Positions 34,959-44,613 are shown, counted from the first letter of the stretch. The stretch is DNA of 64,000 nt from Opitutaceae bacterium (GCA_014879845.1 JACSRI010000119.1:1-64000), one strand, 5' to 3'. Program-made: numbers and translations. Notes: generated from the letters alone by a model not told the origin.

Positions 34959-35897
34959 TCAACCGGCGCAGCGGTTGACCTCGATATTGAAATGCACGAG
35001 CTCCTCGTGGATACGCAGGCGCTCCTTGTACTCCTCGGGCGTGCGATGGGCGTGGGCCACGACGGTGACGATGACCGCGAACTGATCCAAACCGACGCGG
35101 TGCACATGCAGGTCGGCGATCCGTGAGTCGCCATCGCTCTCGATCGCCTCGCGGATCTCCTCGACCACCGGCACATCCATCTCGCGGTCGAGCAGCACGC
35201 GCGCGGTCTCGCGCATCAGCCCGATCGCCCACTTGGAGATCACGAGTGCGCCGACGATGCCGACGACGGCGTCGAGCCAGGCCCAGCCCATGTATTTGCC
35301 TCCGAGCAGGGCCGCGATGGCGAAGACCGAGGTGAGCGCATCCGCCAAGACGTGCATGTAGGCGGCGTGGAGATTGAGGTCGCGGCCGTGGCCGTGCCCG
35401 TGCCCATGGCCGTGCCCGTGGGAACTCGCGCCCGACTCCGCCACGGAGCCACCGAGCATCCATGCGCCGAAGAGGTTGAAAACCAACCCGACCACCGCGA
35501 CGAGCATGGCTTGGTCGAATGCGATCGCCTGCGGGTGTCGCAGCCGATCGACCGACTCCCAGATCATCGCGAGCGCGACCACGCCGAGCAGGATCGCGCT
35601 GGAAAACCCGCCGAGCGCGCCAACCTTGCCCGGGCCGAACGAGAACCGCTCATCCCGCGCGTGCCGCCGCGCGTAGATGTAGGCGAGCAGCGTGATGCCA
35701 AATGCCGCGGCATGCGTGCCCATGTGCCAGCCGTCAGCCAGCAGTGCCATCGAGCCGAAAACCAGGCCCGCCACGATCTCCACGGCCATGACCACGACCG
35801 TGAGCGCGAGCACGATCAACGTGCGCCGCTCGCCCGAGGCGTGGCCGTGCCGGAACTCGTGGCTCTGCTGCCAGCGATGCAGACAATCGTGGTGCAT
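34959..35897 (-). CDS. dmeF: Cation diffusion facilitator, DmeF-like (Co/Ni or Zn efflux)
   Basis: A 312-residue CDF exporter with six TM segments. The N-terminus MHHDCLHRWQQSHEF is typical of DmeF. The sites HMGTHAAA in TM2 and HVLADALTS in TM5 carry the metal-binding His and Asp, and the loop between TM4 and TM5 is a His-Gly run (SSHGHGHGHGHGHGRD). The C-terminal cytoplasmic domain ends HFNIEVNRC. DmeF homologues export cobalt and nickel; zinc is an alternative. Two copies of the palindrome shared with the ZnuD-like locus lie 71-139 bases upstream, suggesting metal-dependent control. The ATG at 35897 gives the DmeF N-terminus. Confidence 0.88.
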   Translation of the reverse strand: MHHDCLHRWQQSHEFRHGHASGERRTLIVLALTVVVMAVEIVAGLVFGSMALLADGWHMGTHAAAFGITLLAYIYARRHARDERFSFGPGKVGALGGFSSAILLGVVALAMIWESVDRLRHPQAIAFDQAMLVAVVGLVFNLFGAWMLGGSVAESGASSHGHGHGHGHGHGRDLNLHAAYMHVLADALTSVFAIAALLGGKYMGWAWLDAVVGIVGALVISKWAIGLMRETARVLLDREMDVPVVEEIREAIESDGDSRIADLHVHRVGLDQFAVIVTVVAHAHRTPEEYKERLRIHEELVHFNIEVNRCAG

Positions 35898-35967
35898 GGT
35901 CGCGCAGCGTACGGGTGCGCGACCGTTTGTCAGGCGGAAGTGCGGCCGTACCGCCCGCGGCCGACGC

Positions 35968-35990
35968 AATGTCATCCAATAGTTGACAAT
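35968..35990 (-). promoter_or_regulatory. Palindromic operator candidate upstream of dmeF, copy 1
   Basis: On the minus strand this reads ATTGTCAACTATTGGATGAC then ATT. It shares the CTATTGGATGACA core with the sites at 29275 and 36014. It lies 71 bases upstream of the dmeF start. Confidence 0.6.
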
Positions 35991-36013
35991 CCGCCGGCCG
36001 GCCGGCGCGCGCC

Positions 36014-36036
36014 ATTGTCAACTATTGGATGACAAG
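36014..36036 (+). promoter_or_regulatory. Palindromic operator candidate upstream of dmeF, copy 2
   Basis: ATTGTCAACTATTGGATGAC then AAG, the inverse of copy 1: the two share a perfect 21-base inverted repeat around a 23-base GC-rich centre. It lies between the amylase stop (36054) and dmeF. The pair could also fold into a long hairpin ending the amylase transcript. Confidence 0.6.
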
Positions 36037-36053
36037 GGCCCCGGGGCGGCCGA

Positions 36054-38582
36054 TCAGCGGGCGGGGGCCACGACGGTCTCGCTGGTGAGCGTGGTGCCCG
36101 CGCGGTTGCGCACGAGGAGGCGGTAGGTGCCGGCGTCGGCCTTCTTCGGGTGCGGCACGTCGTAGGTGGGCTGGGTGGCGCCGGGGATCTCGGAGCCATC
36201 GCGCAGCCACTGATATTCGAGTGGCCCGGTGCCGCTTGCGGTCGCGGCCAGTCGCAGCGGGCGATCGAGGGACAACGCCACCTGGGCTGGCGGGGCGGCG
36301 GTGATCGTCGGCACCGTGGCCCCGCGCGTGCCGAAGCTGACACCGGAGGCCGAGAACGTCAGCCCGGCGACCTGGGTCGAGACGCGACGACCGCGCAGGT
36401 CGTCGACCGTGGCGATGATGGTGAAGATCTCGTCAGGCGAGAAGTCCGCGGGCGGATTCCAGAAGACGCGGTACGGCGCGGCGTCGTCGGTACCGAGCCA
36501 CTCGTATTGGCCCGGCCGCGACGCGCGTTGCAGCACGAACGTCACTTCGGCCACACCGTCGCCGCCGCTCACCTCGGCACGGATCTCGCGCCGGCTGGGG
36601 AAGACGAGGGCGTCGACCTCGCGGCTGGTGAACGTGAGGGTCGCACCGTCGGCGGGCGTCGCGAGCGTGATGCGCGGCGCGCCCGCCGGCTTCGGCAGTG
36701 CAGCCTGGGCGCGCCACACGGCGAACTGGAGCGGCGCGAGCGTCACGCTGGCGGCGCCCGCGGCATCGACCGTGAGGATCTCCGAGCCGGCCATTTCGGG
36801 CGTGCGCGAGTCGAAGAGGCGGACGAGCTTGGCGCCCTTCGGCTGCGACGTGGGGACGCGCGTGGTGATCGCGGTGGAGCGCGAGCTGTTCAGCGCCACG
36901 AGGTACTCCACCTTTTCCCCGCGATCGATGCGGGAGAAGGCGAAGAGCGCGGGCTCGCTCGTCGTGCGCTGGATCATCGCTCCGGTGCGTAGCGCGGCGT
37001 GTGCGGCACGCAGGCCGGCGAGGCGCGCGAATACCTGGTAGAACGGATGCTGCGGGTCGAACTTGTCGTCGGCGCCGGTGCGGGTCGTGGCGAGGAGCGT
37101 CGCGGTTCTGAACTCAGGCGCCTGCGCGGCGAACATGCTCTCGCGCGCCTGCATGTCGTTCCCGCCGCGGCCGATCATGCCCTGCTCGTCGCCGTAGTAG
37201 AGCACGGGCTGGCCGCGCGCGAGATAGAGCAGGCCGTGGCCGAGGCGCGAGAGCGCGGCGAGTTGTTCCGGCGCGGCGCCGGGGTTGTCCTGTTGGAGAA
37301 AATACGCGAAGCGCCCGGCGTCGTGGTTGCCGAGGAAGGTGGTGGTCGAGTGGACGTTGCTGTCGTGGTCGGTGTAGTAGTCGTCGCGGGCGAAGAAGTC
37401 TGCGAGCGCCGAGGCCGTGCCGCCCTGCGAGACGAAGCGGCGTGCCGCGGCGAAAAATCCGAAGTCGATCGTCGTGTCGATCGGCATCGTGCTGGTGGAG
37501 AACTCCGCGAGCACGGCGGGGTCGCCGGCGTCGTTGTAGACCTCGCCGAACTGGATGAAGTCGGGCCGGCCGAGCTCGCGCGCCCGGGCGCGGATCGCCG
37601 GGATGAAGGCCTGCCAGAACTCGGTGTTGACGTGGCGGGCGGTGTCGATGCGGAACCCGTCGACCGCGCAGCTCTCGATCCAGTGCGAGAAGATCTCGAC
37701 GAAACCCTTCACCGCCTGCGGATGCTCGGTGAAGACATCGTCGAGCCCGACAAAGTCGCCGTGCGTCGCGCTCTCGCCCGCAAAGGTGGAGTTGCCGCGG
37801 TTGTGGTAGAGCGTGACGTCGTTGAGCCAGGCGGGATTCTTCACGCCGACCTCCGCGGCGGGCACCGTCGGCGTGTAGGCGAAGCTACCCTGGGTGGCGA
37901 GCAGCGGGAAGGCCGACGCGTCGTTCAGGCCGTTGAAGGCAACGGCGCGGGGATCGAAGGCGGTCCCGCTCGCATCGCGGTAGGGCGCGACCGTCGTGTC
38001 GCGGTAGCTGTGGTCGCCCTCCAGTTGGATGACATCGGCCGTGTGGTTGACGATGATGTCCATGATCACGCGCATGCCGCGCGCGTGGGCCTGCTTCACA
38101 AACTCCTGGAACTCCGCGTTCGAGCCGAGGTGCGGATCGATCTGCAGGAAGTCGAGGATCCAGTAACCATGATAGCCGGCGGTGTATCCAAGGGCGCCTT
38201 TCTGCACCGGCTTGTTTTTGAAGGGCGGTGTGACCCACACGGCGGTGATGCCGAGGTTCTTGAGGTAGTCGAGCCGCGCGGTCATGCCGGCGAAGTCGCC
38301 GCCGTGAAAGTGCGAGATGCGTGTCGGGTCGAACCCGTGGTCGTCCGGGCCTCCGGAACCGCCGCCCAGGTCGTTGGCGGTGGACCCGTTGGCGAAGCGA
38401 TCGGTGAGCACGAAGTAGAGCGTCTGGCCCGCGCCGGGGTGCGTGTAGCGCGGCATCGCCACGACCGGCGCTGTCGATGCTGACGTGGGCGCGGCGGCGG
38501 CGCCGTCGGCGGGCAGGGTGAGGGCGAGCAGGCTGGTGCAGGCGAGCAGCGCCAGGGCCGCGTGACGGGTGGGGTGGTCCAT
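36054..38582 (-). CDS. Exported alpha-amylase family (GH13) protein with C-terminal Ig-like domain
   Basis: An 842-residue secreted glycoside hydrolase. It has a signal peptide (about 1-30), a GH13 barrel beginning YFVLTDRFANGS, and catalytic residues D313 (GFRIDTARH, nucleophile), E347 (IQFGEVYN, acid/base) and D421 (FLGNHDAGR). After a beta-sandwich domain C, the region around 620-750 looks like a beta domain, and the last ~85 residues form an Ig-like domain (EYQWLRDGSEIPG ... AGTYRLLVRNRAG). The substrate is probably starch, glycogen or related alpha-glucans in the periplasm or outside. It is divergent from a second GH13 gene, suggesting a small alpha-glucan use locus. The ATG at 38582 is preferred; 38603 adds seven residues. 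Confidence 0.92.
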   Translation of the reverse strand: MDHPTRHAALALLACTSLLALTLPADGAAAAPTSASTAPVVAMPRYTHPGAGQTLYFVLTDRFANGSTANDLGGGSGGPDDHGFDPTRISHFHGGDFAGMTARLDYLKNLGITAVWVTPPFKNKPVQKGALGYTAGYHGYWILDFLQIDPHLGSNAEFQEFVKQAHARGMRVIMDIIVNHTADVIQLEGDHSYRDTTVAPYRDASGTAFDPRAVAFNGLNDASAFPLLATQGSFAYTPTVPAAEVGVKNPAWLNDVTLYHNRGNSTFAGESATHGDFVGLDDVFTEHPQAVKGFVEIFSHWIESCAVDGFRIDTARHVNTEFWQAFIPAIRARARELGRPDFIQFGEVYNDAGDPAVLAEFSTSTMPIDTTIDFGFFAAARRFVSQGGTASALADFFARDDYYTDHDSNVHSTTTFLGNHDAGRFAYFLQQDNPGAAPEQLAALSRLGHGLLYLARGQPVLYYGDEQGMIGRGGNDMQARESMFAAQAPEFRTATLLATTRTGADDKFDPQHPFYQVFARLAGLRAAHAALRTGAMIQRTTSEPALFAFSRIDRGEKVEYLVALNSSRSTAITTRVPTSQPKGAKLVRLFDSRTPEMAGSEILTVDAAGAASVTLAPLQFAVWRAQAALPKPAGAPRITLATPADGATLTFTSREVDALVFPSRREIRAEVSGGDGVAEVTFVLQRASRPGQYEWLGTDDAAPYRVFWNPPADFSPDEIFTIIATVDDLRGRRVSTQVAGLTFSASGVSFGTRGATVPTITAAPPAQVALSLDRPLRLAATASGTGPLEYQWLRDGSEIPGATQPTYDVPHPKKADAGTYRLLVRNRAGTTLTSETVVAPAR

Positions 38583-38815
38583 GGTGGGTAGACCATGGTG
38601 CACATCGGCCGCGCGGTCGAGTGGGTCGGCCGGAAGAAGGCTTGGAACGCGAGGAGAGAACTTAGGTGGCCGCGGGGCGCGACTGGTGGCCGGAGTTGTC
38701 CGACCCTTCTCGGTTTTATGCAGTCGTGCCGGCTGGCGCGGGCGGCGGGTCCGGGCACGGTGTCCTCCACCCTGCCTCGTGCATCATGCCGGGGCTCCGC
38801 CCTCCGCCCTCCACG

Positions 38816-40216
38816 ATGAATCCGTTCCGCCGTTGCCTCCTGTCCGGTGTATCCATCCTCGCCGCGTGCGTCGCGCTGACCAGCCGCGCGGCCGAGACCT
38901 TCACCTTCGTCGAGCCGACCGAGGTCTGTTTCGGAAAGACCGCCGCCGCACCACTGCCGGCCTGGGTGCGCACCACCACGATCTACGAGGTCAACGTGCG
39001 CCAATATTCGAAGGACGGCTCATTTGCCGCGGTCGAGGCGGACCTGCCGCGCATCCGTGACCTCGGTGTCGGCACGCTGTGGTTCATGCCGATCCATCCG
39101 ATCGGCGAGAAGAACCGCAAGGGTCCGCTCGGCAGTTACTACGCCGCGCGCGACTACCTCGCGGTCAATCCCGAGTTCGGCACGGCCGAGGACTTTCGCC
39201 GACTGGTGAACACGGCGCACGGGCTTGGCCTGCGCGTCATCCTCGACTGGGTCGCGAATCACACCGCCTGGGACCACGTGTGGATGCAGCGCCACCCGGA
39301 GTATTTCTGGCGCGACCGCGACGGGCAGCCGGTGCCGCCGCTGGGCTTTGACTGGACCGACGTCGTGCAGCTCGACTACCGCAAACGCGACCTCTGGCGC
39401 GCCCAGATCGACGCGCTTGCGTATTGGGTGCGTGAATTCGACGTGGACGGCTTCCGCTTCGACTACGCCACGGGCGTGCCGACGGCGTTCTGGGACGAGA
39501 TGTCCGGGCAGATGCGCGCGCTGCGTCCGGACATCTTCCTGCTCGCCGAGGCGCAGGTGCCGCAGCACCAGCTGCGGGCCTTCCACGCCTCCTACTCGTT
39601 TGACATGATGCATGCCTACAACGCCATCGCGCAGGGTCGCGAGGCGGCCGGCCACATCGACGACGTGCTCGCCCAGTACCGGGTCCTCTTCCCGGCTGGA
39701 GGCGTGTTCATGCACTACACGACCAACCACGATGAGAACAGCTGGCAGGGCACGGTCTTCGAGCGGCTGGGCGGCGGTGTGCGTCCGTTTGCCGTCGTGA
39801 CCTTCATGCTCGACGGCATTCCGCTCATCTACAACGGGCAGGAGGCCGGCCTGGACAAGCGCCTGAAGTTTTTCGAGCGCGACCCGATCGCCTGGCAGCC
39901 GCACCCGCTGGCGGGTTTCTACCGCACGCTCACGGCCTTGCGGCGCGATCATCCCGCGCTCGCGACCGGAGCGACCTTCGCGCGCGTGCCGACGGCGAAG
40001 AACGCTTCCGTCTTCGGCGTGGTCCGCGAGTCGGGTGGGCGCCGCGTGGCGGCCTTCTGCAACCTGACCGCACGCGACGTGACCTGCGACGCCGCCCACG
40101 AGCAGCTCTCGGGGCGTTGGCGCGAGGCTTTCACGGGCGAGACGCTTGTTTCGGCCGGGTCGGTCCGACTCGAACTGCGCAGCTGGGAATACCGGGTATG
40201 GGTCTCCGAGCCGTGA
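38816..40216 (+). CDS. Exported alpha-amylase family (GH13) protein
   Basis: A 466-residue GH13 enzyme with a signal peptide (MNPFRRCLLSGVSILAACVA), so it is exported; the Cys in the h-region might alternatively mark a lipoprotein. The barrel starts TTIYEVNVRQYSKDGSFAAV. Catalytic residues are D216 (GFRFDYATG), E245 (LLAEAQV) and D306 (TNHDENSW). It is compact, lacks extra C-terminal domains and resembles small alpha-amylases of Bacteroidota and Verrucomicrobiota. It pairs divergently with the larger amylase (36054-38582); no transporter or sus-like genes are adjacent. Confidence 0.92.
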   Translation: MNPFRRCLLSGVSILAACVALTSRAAETFTFVEPTEVCFGKTAAAPLPAWVRTTTIYEVNVRQYSKDGSFAAVEADLPRIRDLGVGTLWFMPIHPIGEKNRKGPLGSYYAARDYLAVNPEFGTAEDFRRLVNTAHGLGLRVILDWVANHTAWDHVWMQRHPEYFWRDRDGQPVPPLGFDWTDVVQLDYRKRDLWRAQIDALAYWVREFDVDGFRFDYATGVPTAFWDEMSGQMRALRPDIFLLAEAQVPQHQLRAFHASYSFDMMHAYNAIAQGREAAGHIDDVLAQYRVLFPAGGVFMHYTTNHDENSWQGTVFERLGGGVRPFAVVTFMLDGIPLIYNGQEAGLDKRLKFFERDPIAWQPHPLAGFYRTLTALRRDHPALATGATFARVPTAKNASVFGVVRESGGRRVAAFCNLTARDVTCDAAHEQLSGRWREAFTGETLVSAGSVRLELRSWEYRVWVSEP

Positions 40217-40263
40217 GGCCGCCGGCATGGGGTGGGTGATCGAACGCCTTGGGTCGGCCGAGG

Positions 40264-40289
40264 CGGGTGGGGCGCGACGGCCCCGCCCG
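40264..40289 (+). terminator. Possible terminator hairpin after the GH13 gene
   Basis: CGGGTGGGGC and GCCCCGCCCG pair over 10 bases (one G-T) around a 6-base loop, 48 bases after the amylase stop. No T-tract follows, so this is weak. Confidence 0.3.
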
Positions 40290-40437
40290 AAAAGCGCTTG
40301 CGTTGCCCTCCCCAGCTAGGACACTCGCCGCTCAAACCGCCTGCCTCCCTCCACCTGCGGAATCGACTCACCGCACTTCCTCGGCCCCAAGAAAGCACCC
40401 GCTCCCGCGTAATTTCCCCGGGGCCTCGATCGCAAAC

Positions 40438-42318
40438 ATGGACGACACGCCAGCGAACCAGACGCCGGGCGAAGATTTCAACAAGCTCGACCTGAGCGCC
40501 CTGCAGGCGTTCCAGTTCGGCACGCAATGGACCGATGCCGGGACGAAGAAGCCCTCCGGCGGTTCATCGCACGGTTCTCCTCGCGAGGGCGAGAGCGGCG
40601 CACCCCGGCGTGATCGCCGCCCGCCGCGCCGGCCCTCTGAAGGAGGCGAGGGTTTTCGCGGAGGCGAGCGCAGCGATGCGCCGCGCGAAGATATCCAGGG
40701 CGGCGCGCGTCCCCCGCGCGAGCGCTTCGGCGGTCCGCGTGAGGGCGGTCCGCGTCGTCCGTTCCCGCCCCGTGAAGGCGGCGGTGAGCGCGGCCCGCGC
40801 CCCGAAGGTGGCGATCGGTTTGGCGGACGTCCGCGTTTCGAGCGCGGTGGTCCGGGTCGCGAAGGTGGCGAGCGAGGCGATTTCGGCCCGCGCCGTCCCT
40901 CGGGCCCGCCGCGTCCGTACCTCAGTCCGGTCTTCGAGATCACCTTCTATCCGGACGATACCGGCTTCAACGCGCTGGTGAAGGCGATGCGGTCCTCGTG
41001 CCGCACGTATGAACTCTTCGAGATCGCCCGCCTGATCCTCGGCAAGGTCGAGCGCTGCGTGCTCGTCTTCAAGCGCCGGCCCGAGACGCCAGGTGGCTCG
41101 AGCGGTCCGGTCTACCTGTCCGTGCCGGACGGCGTGCCCTTCCCGTCGGAGGAGGAGGCGATCAACCACGCACTCGAGCGCATGATGGACCAGTTCTTCA
41201 CGACCGAGGTCGTGGAGGTCGAGCCGCCGAAGGGATCGTTCCAGTTCGTCAGCCGCTGCCCCATCACCAAGGACCTGCTCGCGCCGGCCAACTACCACCG
41301 CTACGCGCAGATCGTGCAGCATCACTACAACGCCCGCGGCATCCGCATGCCGTTCGACAAGTATAAGGCGGCGCTGGAGGTGGTGCGCGATCCCGAGGCG
41401 GTGACGCAGTGGCTGGAATCGATGAAGAAGGTCACGCGCTACACCTACAAGCTCGCGCCCGAGGGCGAACCCGCGGTCTTCGACAACATCGAGGACGCGC
41501 GCGCCCATGTCCTGCGCACGGCGCGCGACCGCATCGTGCGCGCGGCCGAGACCGCCCGCGTCGCGGCCAAGGCCGTGGAGTCCGTCGGCGGCAGCGAGGC
41601 CTTCCGCGCCATGCACGGCGCGCTCGAGATGCAGCGTCGTTTCCCGCTCGATACAGCCAACGCGTTGCGCGGGCGGCTGCGCCGCGAGAACTTCCACATC
41701 TTCAAGCGCGGCTCCAAGGGCATCACGTATGTGTGCTCGGTGCGCCGCAAGTTCCGCCAGCCCGGCCAGACCTTCTCCGACTCGATCAATGCGCTCATCG
41801 CGTTTCTCGATGCCAATCCACTGGTCAATGTCGCCGAGCTGCCGCTGAAGTTCCTGGGCTTCGCCCCGCCGGCCGCTCCGGCCCCGGCGACCCCGGCCGC
41901 CCCGGTCGAAGGGGCGCCAGCCGAATCGTCGGAGTCGACGCCCGTCCCGGCCGAGGCAGCTCCGGCACCCGCAGTGGCCGAACTCGGTGCCGACCAGAAG
42001 GCGACGCTCAACCGCCTCGTGCTCGATCTGCGCTGGCTCGTCGCCGAAGGCTACGTGGCCGAGTATTCGGATGGCCGGCTCTTCGCGCATCCGGTCCTGG
42101 CCCAGGGCCAGACCGAGCCGACCGAGGAGAAGGATCACGAGCCATCATCGGCCGGTGGCGAAGCGGCACCCGCCGAAGCCTCCGCCGGGAATGAGCCCGC
42201 CGCGGAAACTCCCGCGAGCGAGGCCGCACCTGCGGCCGAAGTTGAGACGCCGTCGGCGGTCGAGCCGGCAGCCGAACCTGCGGCCGAGGCGCCCACCGAG
42301 CCGAAGCCGGAAGCCTGA
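40438..42318 (+). CDS. Arg/Gly-rich protein of unknown function with C-terminal winged-helix-like region
   Basis: A 626-residue protein that I do not recognise. Residues about 35-155 are low-complexity, dense in Arg, Gly, Pro and Glu with repeated REGG, RGG and RPPR words, like RNA-binding disordered regions. Residues about 160-480 are a conserved-looking globular part (SPVFEITFYPDDTGFNALVK, ELFEIARLILGK, RCPITKDLLAPANYH, FKRGSKGITYVCSVRRKF). Near 515-560 DQKATLNRLVLDLRWLVAEGYVAEY resembles a winged helix. The C-terminus is an Ala/Pro/Glu tail. No signal peptide or TM segment is seen. RNA binding is inference. The ATG at 40438 is chosen; a longer frame to 40249 adds non-conserved sequence. 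It ends at a clear terminator. Confidence 0.78.
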   Translation: MDDTPANQTPGEDFNKLDLSALQAFQFGTQWTDAGTKKPSGGSSHGSPREGESGAPRRDRRPPRRPSEGGEGFRGGERSDAPREDIQGGARPPRERFGGPREGGPRRPFPPREGGGERGPRPEGGDRFGGRPRFERGGPGREGGERGDFGPRRPSGPPRPYLSPVFEITFYPDDTGFNALVKAMRSSCRTYELFEIARLILGKVERCVLVFKRRPETPGGSSGPVYLSVPDGVPFPSEEEAINHALERMMDQFFTTEVVEVEPPKGSFQFVSRCPITKDLLAPANYHRYAQIVQHHYNARGIRMPFDKYKAALEVVRDPEAVTQWLESMKKVTRYTYKLAPEGEPAVFDNIEDARAHVLRTARDRIVRAAETARVAAKAVESVGGSEAFRAMHGALEMQRRFPLDTANALRGRLRRENFHIFKRGSKGITYVCSVRRKFRQPGQTFSDSINALIAFLDANPLVNVAELPLKFLGFAPPAAPAPATPAAPVEGAPAESSESTPVPAEAAPAPAVAELGADQKATLNRLVLDLRWLVAEGYVAEYSDGRLFAHPVLAQGQTEPTEEKDHEPSSAGGEAAPAEASAGNEPAAETPASEAAPAAEVETPSAVEPAAEPAAEAPTEPKPEA

Positions 42319-42341
42319 CCTTCGGGTTTGTTCCGATTTTC

Positions 42342-42381
42342 GACGAGCCTCTACCGCACCGCGGGGAGGCTCGTCTTTTTT
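42342..42381 (+). terminator. Intrinsic terminator after the Arg/Gly-rich gene
   Basis: Perfect 10-base stem GACGAGCCTC / GAGGCTCGTC (42342-42351 and 42366-42375) with a 14-base loop, followed by six T (42376-42381). It lies between convergent genes, two bases before the tsaE stop codon. Confidence 0.85.
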
Positions 42382-42382
42382 C

Positions 42383-42817
42383 TCACGCACGGCGACGGAT
42401 CGATCGCGCGCCGTCGCGTGTGATCGCGAGGTCGAGCCAGAGCGTGTCGGCCGGCAGGATCGAGGCGATGCGCTCGGGCCACTCGACCGCGAGGCACCAG
42501 GGCGAGACAAGAAAGTCCTCCACCATCAGCGCCTCCCAACTCCCGGGGCCGTCCAGCCGGTAGGCGTCGACGTGCACGAGCAGGCGTTCGCCGCGGTGCA
42601 GGTTGCACACCGCGAAGCTCGGGCTCGTCACGGTCTCGCGCACGCCCCAGGCCGCGGCGAGGCCCTTGACGAAGGTCGTCTTGCCGGCACCGAGATCGCC
42701 GGAGAGCGCGAGCACCCGGTCGGCCGGCAGGGCGGCGGCGAGCCGGGCCGCGATCGTGCGCGTCTCGGCCTCGGTGGCCGCGAGCAGCCCGGCATGCAGC
42801 TCAGCGAAAATGCTCAT
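42383..42817 (-). CDS. tsaE: tRNA threonylcarbamoyladenosine biosynthesis ATPase TsaE
   Basis: P-loop ATPase that drives the TsaB/TsaD step of t6A37 tRNA modification. The 144-residue product has [17 protein letters not shown] (Walker A), [20 protein letters not shown] and [12 protein letters not shown], the standard TsaE sequence. It starts at the ATG at 42817, overlapping the end of thiL by 17 bases, so the two are co-transcribed. tsaB and tsaD are not in the window. Confidence 0.93.
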   Translation of the reverse strand: MSIFAELHAGLLAATEAETRTIAARLAAALPADRVLALSGDLGAGKTTFVKGLAAAWGVRETVTSPSFAVCNLHRGERLLVHVDAYRLDGPGSWEALMVEDFLVSPWCLAVEWPERIASILPADTLWLDLAITRDGARSIRRRA

Positions 42818-43766
42818 AACCCCGGGTGAGTACGCCGCCGGGTAGGGCGGGTTCGAAACGCAGCGCGCGGCCCGAGGGCTCGTCGCTCGCGTTGCGCAGG
42901 ATGCGGCCAATGCAGGAGAGCGGTGTCGGGTGCGCGCGGTGCCAGGCGATGATGAAGTCCTCGATCGCGCGCGGCGCCACGGCGAAGAGCAGCTCGTAGT
43001 CCTCACCGTCGTTGAGCACGCAGTCGAGCGGGTCGCGGCGCGTGCGGCGTGCGAGCCGGCGCGCCGCGACGCTGACCGGGAGCGTGCGCGGGTCGATGAC
43101 GACCTCGCAGGCGTCGGGCACGAGCGCGGCCAGGTCCTTGCCCAGCCCGTCGCTCAGGTCGATGGCCGCGTGCACCTCGCGGCGCCCGGCCAGCCAGCGC
43201 CCCTCGGCCAGGCGTGGCATGAAGCGCGTATGCTTGCCGAGGATACTGCCGCCGAGCGCGCCGGTGACGAAGAGCAGGTCGCCCGGCCGCGCACCGGCGC
43301 GCGTGAGCGGTCGCGCGGGCGCGTCGCCGAAGAGCGTGAGAAAGGCCGAGAACGGACCGCTCGTCTGCGCGCAATCCCCGCCGACGATGTGCACGTCGTG
43401 GGCGCGCGCGCAGGCGGCGAGACCGCGGTAGAAGCCGCGCAGCCAGGCGACCGGGAGCGTGGGCGGCGCGGCTAGCGCGATAACCGCGCTGTGCGGGCGA
43501 CCGCCCATCGAGGCGATGTCGCTGAGGTTGCGTTTCAGCAACTTGGCGGCGACGGCGGTGGCGGGCACACGATCGTCGAAGTGACGGCCCGCGATCACCG
43601 GGTCGACGGTCACGAGCTGCTGCGCGCGCCGGGGCGGCAGGACCGCGCAATCATCGCCGATCCCGTGCGGCGGCGGCGGGTTGGCCGCGCCGAGCCAGTC
43701 CTGGATCGCCTGGATCAGGCGGGTCTCCCCGAGTGAGGCGAGCGTGGCGGAACGGGCCGAGGGCAT
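42801..43766 (-). CDS. thiL: Thiamine-monophosphate kinase
   Basis: Phosphorylates thiamine monophosphate to the active diphosphate. The 321-residue product has the ThiL/PurM-like fold: GIGDDCAVL near the N-terminus (metal-ATP Asp pair), [40 protein letters not shown] and [11 protein letters not shown]. The ATG at 43766 starts just before the conserved region. It overlaps tsaE downstream and lies 25 bases from the CPBP protease gene upstream on the same strand. Confidence 0.93.
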   Translation of the reverse strand: MPSARSATLASLGETRLIQAIQDWLGAANPPPPHGIGDDCAVLPPRRAQQLVTVDPVIAGRHFDDRVPATAVAAKLLKRNLSDIASMGGRPHSAVIALAAPPTLPVAWLRGFYRGLAACARAHDVHIVGGDCAQTSGPFSAFLTLFGDAPARPLTRAGARPGDLLFVTGALGGSILGKHTRFMPRLAEGRWLAGRREVHAAIDLSDGLGKDLAALVPDACEVVIDPRTLPVSVAARRLARRTRRDPLDCVLNDGEDYELLFAVAPRAIEDFIIAWHRAHPTPLSCIGRILRNASDEPSGRALRFEPALPGGVLTRGYEHFR

Positions 43767-43791
43767 GGGAAAGGGCCGGGCTGGTGCGGCG

Positions 43792-44613
43792 TCAGGCCGT
43801 GGCCACTCCCGAGATGATCGAGAGCAGCGTGTTGAGGTTAAACGCGGCGTGCAGCACGATGGCCGCGAGGATGCGGCCACTCCGGTGGTAGACGTGGGCC
43901 AGCGCGAGACCGAGTGCGAAGAGCGGCAGCGCGGCCTGGAGGTTCCAGTGCATCGCGGCGAAAAGCGCGGCGCTCACGGTCGCGGCCAAGGTCGGCCGCA
44001 TGCGGTTCGCGAGGAACCGGAAAAACCCGGCGCGAAACACCAGTTCCTCGCCGACCGGTGCGAGCACGGCCACGACGAAGAACCATTGCGCGAGCATCCA
44101 CGGGGACTCGGTGGCGGCGATGACACGGACCGCATCCTGGACGTCGGTCGGCAGGCCGAGGGCGCGGATCAGGGCGCTCCAGCCGAAGGCGAGCAGCGCA
44201 CACACCGGCATGAAGTAGACCAGCCCCAAGGCCCCGATGCCCGCGCTGCGCAGCAGGCTCTCGCGTCCCTCGCCCGGGTGGCCGGTCGGCAGCAATCGGA
44301 AAAGCAGCGCCGCCGCCGTCAGGGCCAGGCCCATCGCGTAACCTGCGGCGAGGAGGGCGGTGCCCGAGGGCGGGTGTGTTGTCTCGACGCGGGCCAGCCA
44401 GGAGATCCCCTGTGTGACGAATACGAGCAGGACGACGGTGAAAAACGGCAACAGCAGAAAGTCGCCCCAGCCGATCGTCCAGGCGGGAAGGCGCGGACTG
44501 CCATCGATCCAGCGTTGCGCCCCACCGCCGACCAGCGCGCGTATCCACAGAATGGTGCCGACGATCAGCAGCGTGATGGCCGCCGACCAGTAGAGGGCCT
44601 GGGCTACCGGCAT
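43792..44613 (-). CDS. CPBP-family intramembrane glutamic protease
   Basis: A 273-residue membrane protein with about eight TM helices and the CPBP (Abi/CAAX) active-site motifs: E189-E190-xxx-R194 (VGEELVFRAGFFRF), H222 (FAAMHWN) and H255/N259 (LHAAFNLN). Bacterial members act in peptide maturation, self-immunity or stress signalling. No bacteriocin or prenylated substrate gene is nearby, so no role is assigned. It is the first gene of a likely CPBP-thiL-tsaE unit. Confidence 0.87.
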   Translation of the reverse strand: MPVAQALYWSAAITLLIVGTILWIRALVGGGAQRWIDGSPRLPAWTIGWGDFLLLPFFTVVLLVFVTQGISWLARVETTHPPSGTALLAAGYAMGLALTAAALLFRLLPTGHPGEGRESLLRSAGIGALGLVYFMPVCALLAFGWSALIRALGLPTDVQDAVRVIAATESPWMLAQWFFVVAVLAPVGEELVFRAGFFRFLANRMRPTLAATVSAALFAAMHWNLQAALPLFALGLALAHVYHRSGRILAAIVLHAAFNLNTLLSIISGVATA

